DNA of 64,000 bases from Escarpia spicata (taxonomy: Eukaryota; Annelida; Polychaeta; Sabellida; Siboglinidae), in assembly GCA_963995525.1 (NCBI GenBank), contig OZ023209.1, positions 30,574,544 through 30,638,543 on the forward strand, read 5' to 3'. The notes beneath the pieces were generated by a model. The model was not told the origin of the DNA, did not search any database, and worked only from the letters and a program-made list of their open reading frames with translations. Shown here piece after piece: positions 44,526 through 58,630 of the stretch. Made by a program: the position numbers and the translations under genes. The stretch's first letter is position 1, and every line of letters starts with the position of its first letter.

Positions 44526-46125
44526 AGCAGGATTGTTGTTAGATGATGTTTGCTTTATTTGTCTCCTGATCCAATGTTAACTGTATAAACGCATTACACC
44601 TTTCTCTTTCTAACAACTAATAAACGCTGTATCCGAACAGTCGTTATTCTGCAGAAAGCACCAATGTTTCTAAATCCGTCACCAGACTGAGACGATATTC
44701 AGGTGTATCGGGTTTGAGTGGATTTTTCTGAAAAATTAGGTATGGCATTTTCACGAATTCCCCACACGACATCAGTTAATTGTACAGTTTATAGAAAATA
44801 TTTGTGGGTGCATTTTCATCAACTGCAGGAAAAGCTGCAATGGCCGCCTCTGTAAAATCTTACGTGGTCTGACTTCTAATGTGGCATCTTTTGGTCAAGC
44901 TTTTCACCGTAACCTTCAGCCATAGACAGATCAACCTGATATCGGCCCGGACTGACTGTCCAACCCATCTCCGCCACAAAACTGACCGTCTATCTGGAGA
45001 TGACGTCATTCTCAGTAGACGTATGTTGCTCTTGGCCCGAGGGCCAGGAACATCGCAGCAAGTATAATACATCCGAACGTGAAAGTAACCGATGCGAGCT
45101 GACATATGGCCGGAGGACAGACGCCGGACCACATAAATACGTTAGCGGCATTAGCGCGTGTGTTGCCGAGGTTAGCCGGCAGCTGATACACCGCCACGGA
45201 ACAGAATCGGGTGTGGAGCGGACGAGTGCATTAGGCTAAAGGCCGATTTGCACGGACACCGTCATCTACTCAGACCTGGCTTTGCATCTTATCAGACTTG
45301 CAGAAATTAGGCGACATCGATTTGTCGGGTTGTTTTGTGACGGACACCAACGCGAAGATAGAAGTCTGTGTGGATATAGGACATACGGTGCAAGGATGGG
45401 ACAGAACTGATAATGCGGATGTGGTTTAACAAACAGATCACGCAGGACCACGTGATGCTTGCATAATGCGACAATTAGCACGGGGTGATAGAAGTGTGTT
45501 TGTGGTGTAACAAGTGAAGAATTAGAATTTAGGTTACCGCGCTGATGTCGGCAGATTTCCCCGTTTTGAATCTGATGCAGTAACTGTTACTTACTGACGT
45601 ACCTGATTCGTTTTACGGCAACCCTGGAAAAACCTAGTGGCAGGTTGTTAACACTGCCTGACGCTCACACGTACGCACTAACACGCACACGCACGCACCC
45701 TTTACAAATACTGTACGTGGTAACTATGCATAGCGCGTAAGGGCAGGAACAAGAATGCCCCAAACCCCAAGTGCGGACATATAACCCTGCCGCTGCTCAA
45801 ACACCCAACGAACAGGAAGCTCCAACACTAGACTCACGATCCATCGATCCAAATTTCACATGACTGAAACAAATCCATTATATAAGAGACAGTGTGCATC
45901 GACACATCGATGCTCTCATTTCTAGACAACGCATTCGGCCCCACCACAACGCATGGGTCCATGATTAGTTAATTAAATTAACTGTATGTATGAAGCGACT
46001 CGCACCATTAGAGTGTGAAGGTCGGACGCGACGGTGAACTGAGCAAGGGCAGCGATAAAGGCCAGTGCGTGTGCCCTCTACGGCCTTGGTCAAGAGTTGG
46101 CTTACTTGTCATCAACGCATGTAGA
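44526..46125. other. No gene recognised
   Basis: CpG-containing sequence with several 60-90 codon open frames on both strands; none has a recognisable motif or splice structure. Confidence 0.35.
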
Positions 46126-46127
46126 GT

Positions 46128-46348
46128 GCAGTGGCGAAGTGGGTAGAGCATCGGACTCTCAATCGAGAGAACCCGGGTTCGAATCCTGTGCTGTGGTGCC
46201 GAACCTTGGGCAAGTTCGTTCACTCTATATTGCTCCAGTTCACTCAGCTGCATGAATATGTACCTGGTTATAGACAGTGGTGGATATTTTGTGTACGAAT
46301 AATCTTCGCATATTAATTGCAGCGTAACTGAATGCTTCCCAGAGAAGT
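46128..46348 (+). mobile_element. tRNA-derived SINE
   Basis: The head carries a pol III A box (GTGGCGAAGTGG) and B box (GGTTCGAATCC, 46,176-46,186). A central region CACTCTATATTGCTCCAGTT follows, then a tail ending GAATGCTTCCCAGAGAA. There is no proper acceptor stem or 7-nt anticodon loop, so it is not a tRNA gene. The tail is shared with 59.9 kb and the head with 10.0 kb. Confidence 0.85.
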
Positions 46349-47358
46349 CGCGATGGTGTTTGATCAGGTCTGCCAGGGAGTAAGGTGTAACGCGGACCCC
46401 ACAAGTACAGACGAATTAGACACGGGAAGCCTGAATCCTGATGAAGGAAAAGTGTGGTGAATTTGTGCGGAAGAAAAGACACGCCACATTTGAAATTCGA
46501 CAGCGCAATGATATGCATACATTTTTAGGAATGTGACGCGGCTAAATGACGATGACGCGACCAGGTCAGGTTTACGCAATCCTCTCTTATGACATACAAT
46601 TTACCTAGTGTTCTTCTAATATATAGTGCTTCTCAGTTGTAGATATTGCAACTAGTGTAAATTTACACTTCCCTACAAATGCTCTTCAGTTGTCAATATT
46701 ACGGGTGGAGTAAACAATTATGTTGTAAAGTCAGGCAGTTTCTGTTATATAGTTGCTCATAACGTCTTTATGTTGCAGCTATGGTTACTAAGACCGACAG
46801 CAAACACCTGGAAACACAGTCTTCCGTAGATTCTTATTCTTATGGATAGCAGTTCTCTAACTGGAAACAGAAACATGGTAAGCATAGATCGCGTGAATAA
46901 CTGAAAACATGCTTCAGACGTCAACACGTTCATGCGTCGCATTCTGGGCACGACCCGAAAATGACATAATTGATGCAGTTACGATCGAGCGAGCGTGAGA
47001 CATAAGCTGCGATTAAACGTCGAATACATCTCAGTGGCGTCATCGTCGGAACACATAAAAACCTACCATTACTGTCCCTACCATACCTCACGACCGTTCC
47101 TTCATCAACCTCGGACGCACCCTAACGACGCATGACTGCATGTGCTGTGCGTGCGTCTGGTTTATTTCACGCCCCGTCTCTTCCGCCCACACTCTCTTCC
47201 CGGAGGTTAGCCATCGTCGGCTTCACCGCGGGGTCCCGTCCGTCATCCCGTCACAGAGCCGTCGGTGTGCAGTGTTTGCCCGGGGCCCAGCGAGGGCGCA
47301 CGGTCGACTAAATGCACCCAGAACGAGAGTGTCAAACCGGTGCATCTACGGCGTTAGG
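46349..47358. other. No gene recognised
   Basis: No feature was supported. The GC-rich stretch 47,140-47,340 gives an Arg/Pro-rich open frame without motifs. Confidence 0.35.
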
Positions 47359-47645
47359 CAGTGTCGGATTTAGGACTGCGGAGGCCCCGAAACATGATTG
47401 ATCGGGCTTTGTATCACACAAGTTCTCACTCCACCCTAGCTTCTACAACAGTGACTTCACCGCAAAATATGACTTTTGCCCATTTAACACACACATTTGC
47501 ACCACACTGAAGCACTCAAATTTTGTCTATAAACATTTCGACCCCCAAGATATTACACAAAAACCGTATTGTGGGTGCCCCAGTAAAATTTATTGTGGGG
47601 TAGCTGGGCAACTGCTCCATCGGCCTTGCCATAAATCCGATACTG
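47359..47645. mobile_element. 287-bp hAT-like MITE
   Basis: The ends are CAGTGTCGGATTTAGG and, inverted, CAGTATCGGATTTATGG, with GGCC further in on both sides. The CA-G start and size fit hAT-type MITEs. The flanks (GCGTTAGG and GTTAGAGG) do not form a clean 8-bp duplication. Confidence 0.6.
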
Positions 47646-49040
47646 GTTAGAGGGCTCGTTTTTTCCCAATTAGGCCGAATTTCTGCTCATTTAATGAGAC
47701 GGAAGAGAATTCGTGGAACAGCCGCTGACTTAGGATTCTTTTTTACATTTAGTACCGTCGCAACGAACACAATCGTCGTCATCGTCCCCGTCGTTAACCA
47801 CTATTTATGTAGCCGTCACGTAACCTATTTCCTAGTAACAAAGTCCGTCAAGTTTGCAAAATGGTTAACGAAGGACGTTTCGTCGTGTTTTTCTCTGCGA
47901 CAAAAATGTCATAGGGCAAAGCTTTTTAACGAGAACTGCACACGAGGCATATTGATTCAACAGGCGTCTTGTCGCGCAAATAATGTATTACACACATTGA
48001 CATATTTTTGGCAATTACGCTTGACGGAGATCATGATTGTAGCGGCAGTGATTACAGTGATCCCGACGCGTAAATAATTATACAAATACGAGCATAAATA
48101 TATTGGCAGACATAATTTTATAATTTAGGTGGTCCTGTATTTTACAGGATATTCCCATTACGAGTAAAGAAAATGTTGCTGCTGTCATAGGCAGTTTTGT
48201 CATTTCTTTGTTGTCTATCTCAATGTTGCGATTTCAGATTTGGTCGGTACGAGGTAACACCTGATCGTGGAGCAACAGACGAACCGCGCCAGTACGTGTA
48301 GATTTGTACTTAAACTCGTTTCCGCTAGCTATTAGTTTCTACTGTCGCCAATGACAACAACAACAACAACAACACGGTAACGACAGCAATAACAACAATG
48401 TAATGGAACAGTGACGCCCTCTGGGGAGTAGAGCAGCATTTCGTGAGCGCAGCAAATATGTAAATAAATAACCGTAAATAACTACTAACTAACTAAATAT
48501 TTTGCAAAGTGTTCTTTTAAATACATCGCCAATTGGTAGATGAGAGACCAATGGTCCAAGGAAGAGAATGATCGTGGACCTTAGCACCTGTATTGTAATA
48601 TACGATGGTGTGCCGTGTGCGTGGGAAGAGAGAGAAGAATCACAGCGAGTGTTGAGAGGTAGAGACCCCGCGGTCAGACACACTCAGCCAACCGCTATCG
48701 ATCATTGAAATGACCAGTAATTTCCATGAATGTTTAAAGGCATTTCTGAGATATGATCGATCGGCGAAAACGACTTGGTCGTCATCTTGACCTATTTCCG
48801 TAGCCAGTCGGTCTTACGCCAAACAATGTGTCCGTGTTGGCGAAAGATAATACACAATAGCCTCTTTCATGTTATATAGATGATGTTGGTAAACTTCAGG
48901 CAACTTACTTGTGATGTGATAAGATCAATTTCTGACTTATATAGGCATTAAAAGAAACAGTATCGCTTGTGCTATGACGTCGTAATAATTTATATTTGGA
49001 ATAGTTTTTATTTTTTTATTAGGTAGGTGCTGACGTGTGT
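47646..49040. other. No gene recognised
   Basis: No supportable exon or element. There is a short (CAA)n run near 48,355-48,373. Confidence 0.35.
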
Positions 49041-49042
49041 AA

Positions 49043-49440
<398 letters not shown>

Positions 49441-49684
49441 TTTTACGGAAAGTAAGTTACCACCGTCCCCGCGCTGAAGTACAAAAGACAATCGATGATA
49501 AGAAGAACCACTGGTGGCCAACAAATGCCGATGAGAAGCAGGAATGTGCCGATACCAACCAGACGTGTGATGTATTCTCACATTCCTAGGCTATATGTGG
49601 ACACCCGCGCAGACACGCCGCACCTTTCCGCACTCGCCCTACTTAGATGTATTCGAAATTTCGTACTTTTTCATACTTTTGTAC

Positions 49685-50110
49685 ATTTCGGGCTGTTGTT
49701 CTGAAGCTAACGAACATCGATCCAACCAATAAAGCAAAATATGTTGAGCTGTTAAAGCTAAGCCTCCCTAGAGCCAAGTTGACATTTAAAATGATCATCA
49801 GCGTTGACCTTCAGTGCAGGAAGGATTGCGTTGTTGTCGCCCACTCTGTTCGAGATCAGAATACGCTCTGTGTCCTTGCAGATGCTTATAAACTGTTCGG
49901 ACTCTTAGTCAATGTAACCAAACAAGCATTCTACATCTACGTAAACCGGCACAACCATCAGCCCAACACCACACCAAAATATATTCATCGAAAGCATCAC
50001 TCTTGATAACGTCGACCTTTTGGCTTATCTAGGAAGCAACCATGTACCATTACCACCCACAGAAAACAACCTTTCCAGTTTAGCAAACATAGCTGTTGAG
50101 ACCCCAGACA
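49685..50110 (+). mobile_element. LINE reverse transcriptase fragment
   Basis: The plus frame reads VVVAHSVRDQNTL, DAYKLFGLLVNVTK, and after a frame shift LLAYLGSNHVPLP. This is the part just after the catalytic motif of a non-LTR reverse transcriptase. The ends are broken. Confidence 0.7.
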
Positions 50111-50111
50111 T

Positions 50112-50304
50112 AAGAACAAGAACTTATCTTCACAACCTTGCTTATCCACCGTAGCTCCCTAGCGCCTTGACCCATCTGTTGACAACTAGAATACTGCTGA
50201 TGGATGTTGAGACTGACCAATCGTTTTGTTTTGATGCGCCTCTGAGCTTGGTTTCTAAGGATTTAGGCGCAATAGAAGTTATCTTATTATTATTATTATA
50301 ACAA
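50112..50304 (+). mobile_element. LINE 3'-end fragment (22.8-kb family)
   Basis: It encodes the terminal YLHNLAYPP-stop and continues with GATGCGCCTCTGAGCTTGGT and (TTA)n. It is the reverse complement of 22,801-22,990. It is fused directly to a different LINE fragment on its left. Confidence 0.85.
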
Positions 50305-50532
50305 TGTGTTTATTTTGACCCCTAAAGAGTAACAGTATATCACAGTATCGTGTACTTCAACTACTAGTAAACATAACTTAATTACAACTAATTAAAAACA
50401 ATGTAATAACAGAAAGAACAGTGAAATGGGGTCAGTGACTCCTGTTAAAACAAAACGTGTCGCTATCACAGGAGCCACTCATAGTATAACAAACATTTTA
50501 GTGACCTCTCTTCATATGAATCTATTTTATAT

Positions 50533-50664
<132 letters not shown>

Positions 50665-50999
50665 TTAATACGGTGTCTATCTCTATAAATGTAGCTGTAT
50701 CTGAAGTGTATGTAATGGTATGCTTTTTTATAGTACAAGTAGAAATACTTGAATGAAGATTCCTAAGTACGCGTATGTATAGATTATTTATGCATCTATC
50801 CATATATATGTGTATTTTATTAGTTTTGGAGATTTAACTGACATATGTAACAGTTTGATTGCGTGCATGCGTTTTTATATTTTTGTAAGATATTTTTTTT
50901 AATAGTACGCAAACCCACATAAACTATCAGTAAATATTTTTTATATAATTAATTCTGGAGTATCATTTATAACGTGAGGCAAATTGTATTTGAAGCAAT

Positions 51000-52720
51000 T
51001 TTTTGGCAAATTCATGTCTTGTCATATGTGTAAATGTGTAACATTGCGAGTATTATGACTGTGTATATTATGATTTGGGATAATTCTCCAGTTTAATAAA
51101 TAAACTGGCAAATTACCATGACTGTATTTATAATAAAATTTCAGTTCTTGTAACTTTAACTGATCTTCTATTTTTTTTAGTATTTCAGGTTTAAAAAAGT
51201 GGTTCTGTATGTGAATTATACCTGTTCAATGGTATTATTCGAACTGCCTTTTTTGAATTCTCATTATCCGACTGCCTTTGTATCCCCAAGCCTTAATACA
51301 ATAATTAATATGTGATAATACTAAAGAATTGTATAAAAGTTTCTTTATTTGTAACGGTAGTACATGCTTTAATTTGTTTAATATACTCGTAGTTTTAGAA
51401 CATTTATTTGCAATTTTGTCTAAATGTTTTTTTAGTGTTATATATGTGTCCAGAGTTAAGCCTTGAAGATTAAATTCATCCTCTCGTTCAATTTTGATAT
51501 TATCTATTTTAAGAGTAGGAATTTGTGTCTCTTTGTTAGATACATGAACAATATATTTTATATTTAGATTTGTCCTTGTTTAATGATAATTTATTAATGT
51601 TTAGCCATTCAATAACTTTAGAATTCATTGTTTATTAAAGATTCTATACTTTTGTTTTTATGTTGTGTGCTATCACTAAAATGCTTTAATGTGCTGGAAG
51701 GTGTTGTGTCATCAGCATACATAATGAAGTTAAATATATTACTAACTTGTGGGAAATATCATTTATGTAAATAGTAAGCAATAAAGGTCCTAAACTTTAG
51801 CCTTGTGGAACACCAATTTGCATTGGTAGTATTTCTGATTGAATTTCATCCATTTAAACATACTGTCTTCGGTTATTTAAATAATTTTCAAATAAAAGTA
51901 GTGTTGAACCATTCAGGCCGTAGTATCTTAATTTATATACTAAAATATGATGGTCAATGGTATCAAAGTGCTTCGATAGATCGAGAAATATATTAATTGG
52001 CACCTCATGGCTGCATACTCAGTGGAGTGTCTAGGTCTAAAACCATATTGATTATCGAACAGAAGTTTAACTTCATTAAAGTACGACGATAACTGAGTAA
52101 AGATACCTTTCTTTAGTACTTGTGATATTGGTGGGAGTAGAGAAATAGGCCTAAACTTTTCAATGACGTGGGATCTTCTTTTTTAAATATTGGAATTACT
52201 TTGGCAATTCTAAGTTTATCGGGAAAAATCCACAGTATTTAGCACTTGATTTATTAATAGTCAATGGCTTTATTATTGCAGGTTCAATTATTTTAAACAA
52301 TTTTGAAGAGATACCATCGAAACCACAACTATATTTTGTGGGTAGATCGTGTATTATTTTCTTTACTATTTCTTCATCTACATTTTCAATTTTAAAAGCT
52401 GAGTTTATTTGTTTATTCAGTTAGTAACTACAATCCTTGGTACCTTTATTTGATATCAGTTACAATAGTCTGAATTATATTTGTGGAATAATTATTAAAT
52501 GTATTTGCAATTATTTGTTTGTTTGTCATTTGTGTGCCGTTGTCTTTAAAATAAGACGGGAAACTTGTTTTAGTATGTTTTTTTGAGATTCAATTATTGT
52601 TTTCCAGGTATTTCGTATATAATTTCTAAAAAGAGAGAATCGCGATTCAAAATACATTTGTTTAGCTGCCCGAATGTTTTTCTATAATATCGAATTATAG
52701 GTTTTTAGATTAATTTTAAT
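51000..52720 (-). mobile_element. Decayed non-LTR retrotransposon
   Basis: The minus strand reads, across many stops and shifts, a YYGLNGSTLL block, IGVPQGSILGPLLFTIYI (one stop inside) and FIMYADDTTPSSTL, then INKLSLNKDKSKY. This gives the reverse transcriptase core in the right order. It is AT-rich and strongly decayed; the borders are approximate. Confidence 0.75.
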
Positions 52721-53554
52721 AGTTTCATAATTTGCTGAATTGCAGTTCTTACTAACGTGCTATTATGTGTGAAAGCATGTTCGTAAGTAGAGATAAGCAT
52801 CGCATTGTTTTCAATGAGAAAACATAACAAAAAAAGAAGAGAAAAGCTAATTAAGGTCTGGGTTAATGACATCAAGAAATATTCACGGGAAGGAAATAGT
52901 TAAATTAAATATGTTCTTGGACGACTTAGGTTAGTGTTCACAACTAGTTTGTTATCATAGCAAAGTTCTAAAGCTACCGTCATCATTGAGATGTTTCAAA
53001 TGTAAAAATAATAGTACTAATAAAAATTATGTATATCTGCATATAATGATAGCAACAAATCGGTTGAAAGGACTGATATACCAAAGTCACAATTGATATA
53101 ACCAAATTAGAGTTTAGTTTGTTAATCCATAAAATAACAGCCCTTAAAGTAGTGCTGTTCAAATAAAATATTATTTATAAATAATGTTTTTATTTTAAGT
53201 AACGTAACAAAATAAACGAATAATAACACATTACGTCTGTCAGCTCATAATTATACACTGACATACCAACATCAAAGTTGATATTGTTAGCAGTAGGGTC
53301 AGTGCGCAAGGTTACGTGTAATGCAGTGTACGGATGTTAGTCCGTAGATGTTTACTCCTCGTGTGTAACAGAGCTTTGATATCACACATGGCTAGTGTAA
53401 AAAGCAGCAATAATTATAATTATTATTATTACACATATCTGCATATAAATATTGCTTACTATCAACAGTTCCATTGATGATACTTATATAGGCCTGCAAA
53501 ACCCTAATGTTATATAATAAACATAAGTTTCATTATGGTGATGTTCTGTCGTAA

Positions 53555-53735
53555 TAATCATGATGCCCCTGCCGCCTTCGGAAGACTGAAAGCCCATATT
53601 TTCATAGAGTACTTACTTCGTATTTCCCCTAACACTCGTGTCTACTGTAACAAGGCTGTTGTTTCCCCGTCTTCTATACGGCAGCGGAACAGGGGCAACA
53701 TGCCGTCGTCACACCAAAGCTCTTGAACAATTGAC
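53555..53735 (+). mobile_element. LINE C-terminal fragment
   Basis: DAPAAFGRLKAHIF, then in a second frame TRLLFPRLLYGSGTGATCRRHTKALEQ. These match the AFGRL...LLYGSE..YRRH..ALE pattern that follows the reverse transcriptase in several LINE groups. Short and frame-shifted. Confidence 0.6.
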
Positions 53736-54035
53736 CTATCATCCATCACGTGACCTGTTGCCTAGCACTAGCAAAAATTCCGTCAACTCATCAAAAATTG
53801 TTGCCGAACTGCCCCAAAGGTTTTCTTTATGACAAAACAGGTAAAGTTGTTAATGTGACAGCTGATGCAGGAATGTTTGAGCTGGGAGATGGTATGCCGC
53901 AATAGTAATGTAATTCACAAATATAATCGTTATCAACATTGTTGGCAATGAAAACGTTTGACGAAGGTCACGCACAAAAATGTTGATTGTTACATAGGCA
54001 AATCGCAACGTGGCGGATCCGTTAATTACGACAAA
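53730..54035 (+). repeat. Dispersed repeat, copy A (see 55.3 kb)
   Basis: Shares ATTGACCTATC(A)TCCATCACGTGA, GCCGCAATAGTAATGTAATT and TTATCAACATTGTTGG with 55,330-55,665, in the same order and orientation. The family is unknown; no coding capacity was seen. Confidence 0.75.
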
Positions 54036-54618
54036 GCACGTACAGAGCAGCTGTCCTTAGTATCCAGTGGCTAGACTGTGAACAATCATTCGTGACATTC
54101 TTGAACAGCCACGCTCCCTACATCGGCGCGCCTGGTTAGAACATACAACACTGGCTGGCGCACGTCAGAAAACAGAGTACCGAAACAGCTTTTATGCCCA
54201 GCAAGCAGCCTACCCGGGGTAGCAGAAATGCAGTAAATATCAAATGCAGGCGAACAAGACGAAAGGAAACCCAGACCTAAACACGTGATCCAGAAGACAG
54301 TGTCTGTGGGAGGTCAATCAGCAAGACTGATGTACGACGTTCAAAACGAGGCTGGGTGTTTTGAACTTACTGCACCGGCATGTAGCATTTTGAATAAAAA
54401 CGTTTTAGTCGTGGATGGAAGGATCACTATACACAACTGTTCAACACAATAAGAGCGTCACAGGGGCGACGACGACCGCGACGTGCGAGAGCGTATGTGA
54501 AGCAGTTTCCGCGTATTATATCATAAATTGCCTTGTTCCGTCACCAGTGCATTTAACGCGCATAATCGCAATAGCAGTATCGTTGTCGTGGCTGTGTCTC
54601 AGTATACTCTCAGATGAT

Positions 54619-54862
<244 letters not shown>

Positions 54863-55329
54863 AGGGGTATGACTAAAATGATAAAACACACATATAATGT
54901 TTGAACTTTGAATACGAATTTAATATAAATATATGCTTGGTAATGTCTTAAGCACGTAACATGTTGAAGTCCCTCTTTAATTCAATGCCACATAATCAGA
55001 AAATAGCATTATTTTAAACAAAGTATTTGTGCTACTAAATGCAGCATAGATTCATGGTGGGCGGGTTGACGCCATGGTCGACATGAGTATGGCCTAAGTG
55101 ACCGAACACCTGACGTTGCAGTCCAGCACGCACATTATTCCTGTGATATATAGAAAGCATCACACGACTACCGGGCAACATGTGAAGTGCACACAAACGC
55201 GAGGCCAATATTTCAGAGGAGAACCATACTTTTGTCGCAGTTTCAACGTCTTATCTCAACAGTAGATTTACGTATAATTCACTGTTTAGTCAAACGATCA
55301 TTGATAATTTCCAAACTTCATAATACACG

Positions 55330-55665
55330 TTAATTGACCTATCCATCACGTGAATTGTTGCTTAGCAAAAGCTCCGTCAAGCCATTAAAATGGTTGCCGA
55401 ACACGTGGAACGTTTGACATTCAATTGTATATTTTGTTGACATACTGGTCTCCAATTATGACCAGACATAAAGCAAAATTGTTTTAAAGTGACAACTGCA
55501 TGCGGAAATGTTTGATATCGGAGATTTCATGCCGCAATAGTAATGTAATTCACTTTTATAACTGTTATCAACATTGTTGGAAAACACAAACTTTGACGGA
55601 GGCAACGCGCGTAATTTTGATTGTGACGTAGGCAAATTGTGAAGTAGTAGATCCGTCTCTTTCCG
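55330..55665 (+). repeat. Dispersed repeat, copy B (see 53.7 kb)
   Basis: Diverged copy of 53,730-54,035 with small insertions. The flanks are unrelated, so this is a repeat family rather than one segmental duplication. Confidence 0.75.
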
Positions 55666-56198
55666 CACCGCTGCCAATTTTCATATGTGGTCCTTCTACG
55701 TAGAAACGAGATACGTCTTCTAGACAACTGCGATGTGTATCGCTGGTCATGGACAAGCAATCTACAACGCTGCCGCCTGTGGGAGACTCCGCGTGCCTGG
55801 ATAACAGCGCACCTACGCAAATCGGCGTTCTCTGACGTCATATGCGCAACACCGGCGGCGTCACACGGAGGCCGGATCATTAGTAATCTCCCGTGCCCAA
55901 GGTAGTCGTACACATTGACGGCAGTTTTGAGGCGATGCCTCATTTTCTAGGATTTGTTGCATTCTAAATATAGCTTTTGAAGATGGAAGGGACAGATTTT
56001 AGGATTACGAAGCAAGTGCTGTGCACCGATGTTTGGTGTGTGGTTGGCAAGGTTCCGCGTCAGTGACGAAATTGTCCCCTCCTACGGCATCGACTTGTTG
56101 TTACCGACGAACAGAGCAAGAGAAGTTTCTTGAATACGAACACAAACTTGTGGGATTTTATAAAACCTCTGCTGCATGTGTAAGTGTCATGACAAAAT

Positions 56199-56455
<257 letters not shown>

Positions 56456-56862
56456 GGCCGCTAGTGCTGACCACCCCACACCTCCACAAACACGTGTCGT
56501 TGTTATTAATTATTAATACATGGGCATTCAGTAATTATTTCGGACGGTAAACCTGTAAAAACAAAATAAGCCATTAAATTGTGCATGAAATATATATATC
56601 CTATCATAGTTGTAAAGGAGACGGAAACATGTGAAGCCGTACGAACCAGCATTGCTGCAACCCGACAACCCCACATGCAGCCTAATCCTCCTAACAACTA
56701 CACAATTGCACTAACACTACGACGTCTCACAGTGTCCTAAACGCTAGGGTCATTGTTCTGTAGAAGTCCATTGTTCATTGTAATTTGGTGGCCACCAGCA
56801 TATCTTTCAGATTCTTGTTCTTTGAGAATGCTGTTATAAATCTCGGCGTGTATATTTCTGGA

Positions 56863-57475
56863 TTATGAGGTTTGAAGCAGTTTATAGGTGGCTTTAGCTA
56901 GTTTAGCAATTCTTAGACCCTGGTGGGAGAAGCGAATCACAAAAGGTATACTATCAAAAGAGTTCCCTCTCTTTCTAACATTCGGTCCCCCTGGCTGCGT
57001 AGTTTTAAGTCTTATAATCCATTTTGATTCACAATTCCGTCTGTAAATGGTTTCCAGTGAGGCGACGTCAGAAAATGGCCCTGATTCCAAGATTGTAATT
57101 CGCAAATCGGATATTGAGTGACCGGCTCCGTTAAAATGCTTGGACACTTGTGTGTCGTTGTGATGTCGTATGTCCGTCCGATCTGTGATTATTTAGACGT
57201 GTTAGGAGTTGAATGCTAGTCTCACCCACGTATCTTGCGGGGCAGGCGTTGCAGGTAATTAGGTAAACAACGCTGGATGTACCGCAATTGTTGATTTTGC
57301 CCTGTGGTGGCCTCCTTGTGTTGTTAGTAGGTGTGAAGTCTACAAATACCGTACAGGCTAGACACCTTTTCACCTGACATTTCACCGCTTGTTCTTTTCT
57401 GTTCTGATTTTTAATGTCCGCTAGGGTAGTGTTTTTTTAATGTGCCTTAAAACGCGATGTATAATAATGTATGTA
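56863..57475 (-). mobile_element. Penelope-like element, C-terminal GIY-YIG endonuclease fragment
   Basis: The minus strand encodes a Cys-rich lead (CQVKRCLAC) and then VVYLITCNACPARYVGET, a GIY-YIG-type core with the CxxC seen in Penelope-like endonucleases. After a frame shift VSKHFNGAGHSISDL follows, the downstream H..GH segment. The frame break near 57,165 looks like a 4-bp tandem duplication (GGAC). The reverse transcriptase is absent. The plus-right end borders a TATG microsatellite. Confidence 0.85.
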
Positions 57476-57918
57476 TGTATGTATGCATTTATGCATGTAT
57501 GTATGTAGGTAGGTAGGTAGGTATTTGAGAAAAATGGGTGTACTGGGTTCAAGTATCCTCTGTTAAGGATTTGGAACGTGAACGAAGACCCTAATGCACT
57601 GGCAACGGAGTATAGGTGGCGAATGTGAACCCTAAACCCAGACATCTGATAAAATCAGTTTAGTCCTTTCGGGTAGATGGTCTTCTCTGCAAAACAATTT
57701 TGGTAAATTAAACCTAAAAAACAAAAACATGTATGATTAATGGTACATCTAAATAACAACTATCTGTCTACAACGGAGACGAGAATGCGTGATTATCCAG
57801 TCATGGCACAGGGATGCATTCAGCCGTTGCACGTTCTTTCCTGTTCTGATTTTTAATGTCCGCTAGGGTAGTGCTTTTAATGTGCCTTAAAAACGCGATG
57901 TATAATAATGTATGAATG
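57395..57918. repeat. Direct duplication of an ~80-bp Penelope segment
   Basis: 57,395-57,475 and 57,838-57,918 are nearly identical (TGTTCTGATTTTTAATGTCC ... GCGATGTATAATAATGTATG). Each runs into a (TATG)n tract at the same point. The second copy holds only this segment, so it is a severely truncated Penelope-like copy. Confidence 0.85.
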
Positions 57919-57919
57919 C

Positions 57920-58024
57920 AGGTAGGCATGCATGTATGTATGTATGTATGTATGTATGTATGTATGTATGTATGTATGTATGTATGTATATATGTATGTG
58001 TGTACGTATGTACGTATGTATGTA

Positions 58025-58076
<52 letters not shown>

Positions 58077-58105
58077 TATTCATATATATATATATATATA
58101 TATGT
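57920..58105. repeat. (ATGT)n-(AT)n microsatellite
   Basis: ATGT tetramers to about 58,026, then AT dinucleotides with interruptions. Confidence 0.97.
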
Positions 58106-58430
58106 GAATGCGCTAACTTTGGGGGCAGTCTGGCTGTATCTCCTGCCAGGTGTTGAGGTTCACTCCTCACTTCTCTCTACATTCATTCGCCTCCTTGGAT
58201 AATTAGCTTATGATTTACACATCGGCGTTGTTTTTTCAAACAAAATAATTAAATATGAAGGTAGTTATTTGAATCATTGACTCAGGCCTACTGCGTATTT
58301 TGCTGTGGTTTTTGCATTCGCTTTTAAACTGGATATATTTTACTAAAAATATTTAGAAATATTTTAACATGCGTAAACTGCACGAAATTGATGTTGTGGG
58401 GTATGGTTCCCACGAGGATAATGTAAATGT

Positions 58431-58630
58431 NNNNNNNNNNNNNNNNNNNNNNNNNNNNNNNNNNNNNNNNNNNNNNNNNNNNNNNNNNNNNNNNNNNNNN
58501 NNNNNNNNNNNNNNNNNNNNNNNNNNNNNNNNNNNNNNNNNNNNNNNNNNNNNNNNNNNNNNNNNNNNNNNNNNNNNNNNNNNNNNNNNNNNNNNNNNNN
58601 NNNNNNNNNNNNNNNNNNNNNNNNNNNNNN
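58431..58630. other. Assembly gap of 200 N
   Basis: Exactly 200 N, so probably a placeholder of unknown true size. Frames drawn across it are meaningless. Confidence 1.

Noticed and set aside
46128..46200. Functional tRNA gene
   Set aside because: A and B boxes are present, but there is no paired acceptor stem or 7-nt anticodon loop, and it continues into a SINE body shared with other copies.
47140..47373. GC-rich open frame as a host gene exon
   Set aside because: No splice sites with a partner exon, no motif, and its end runs into the hAT-like MITE at 47,359.
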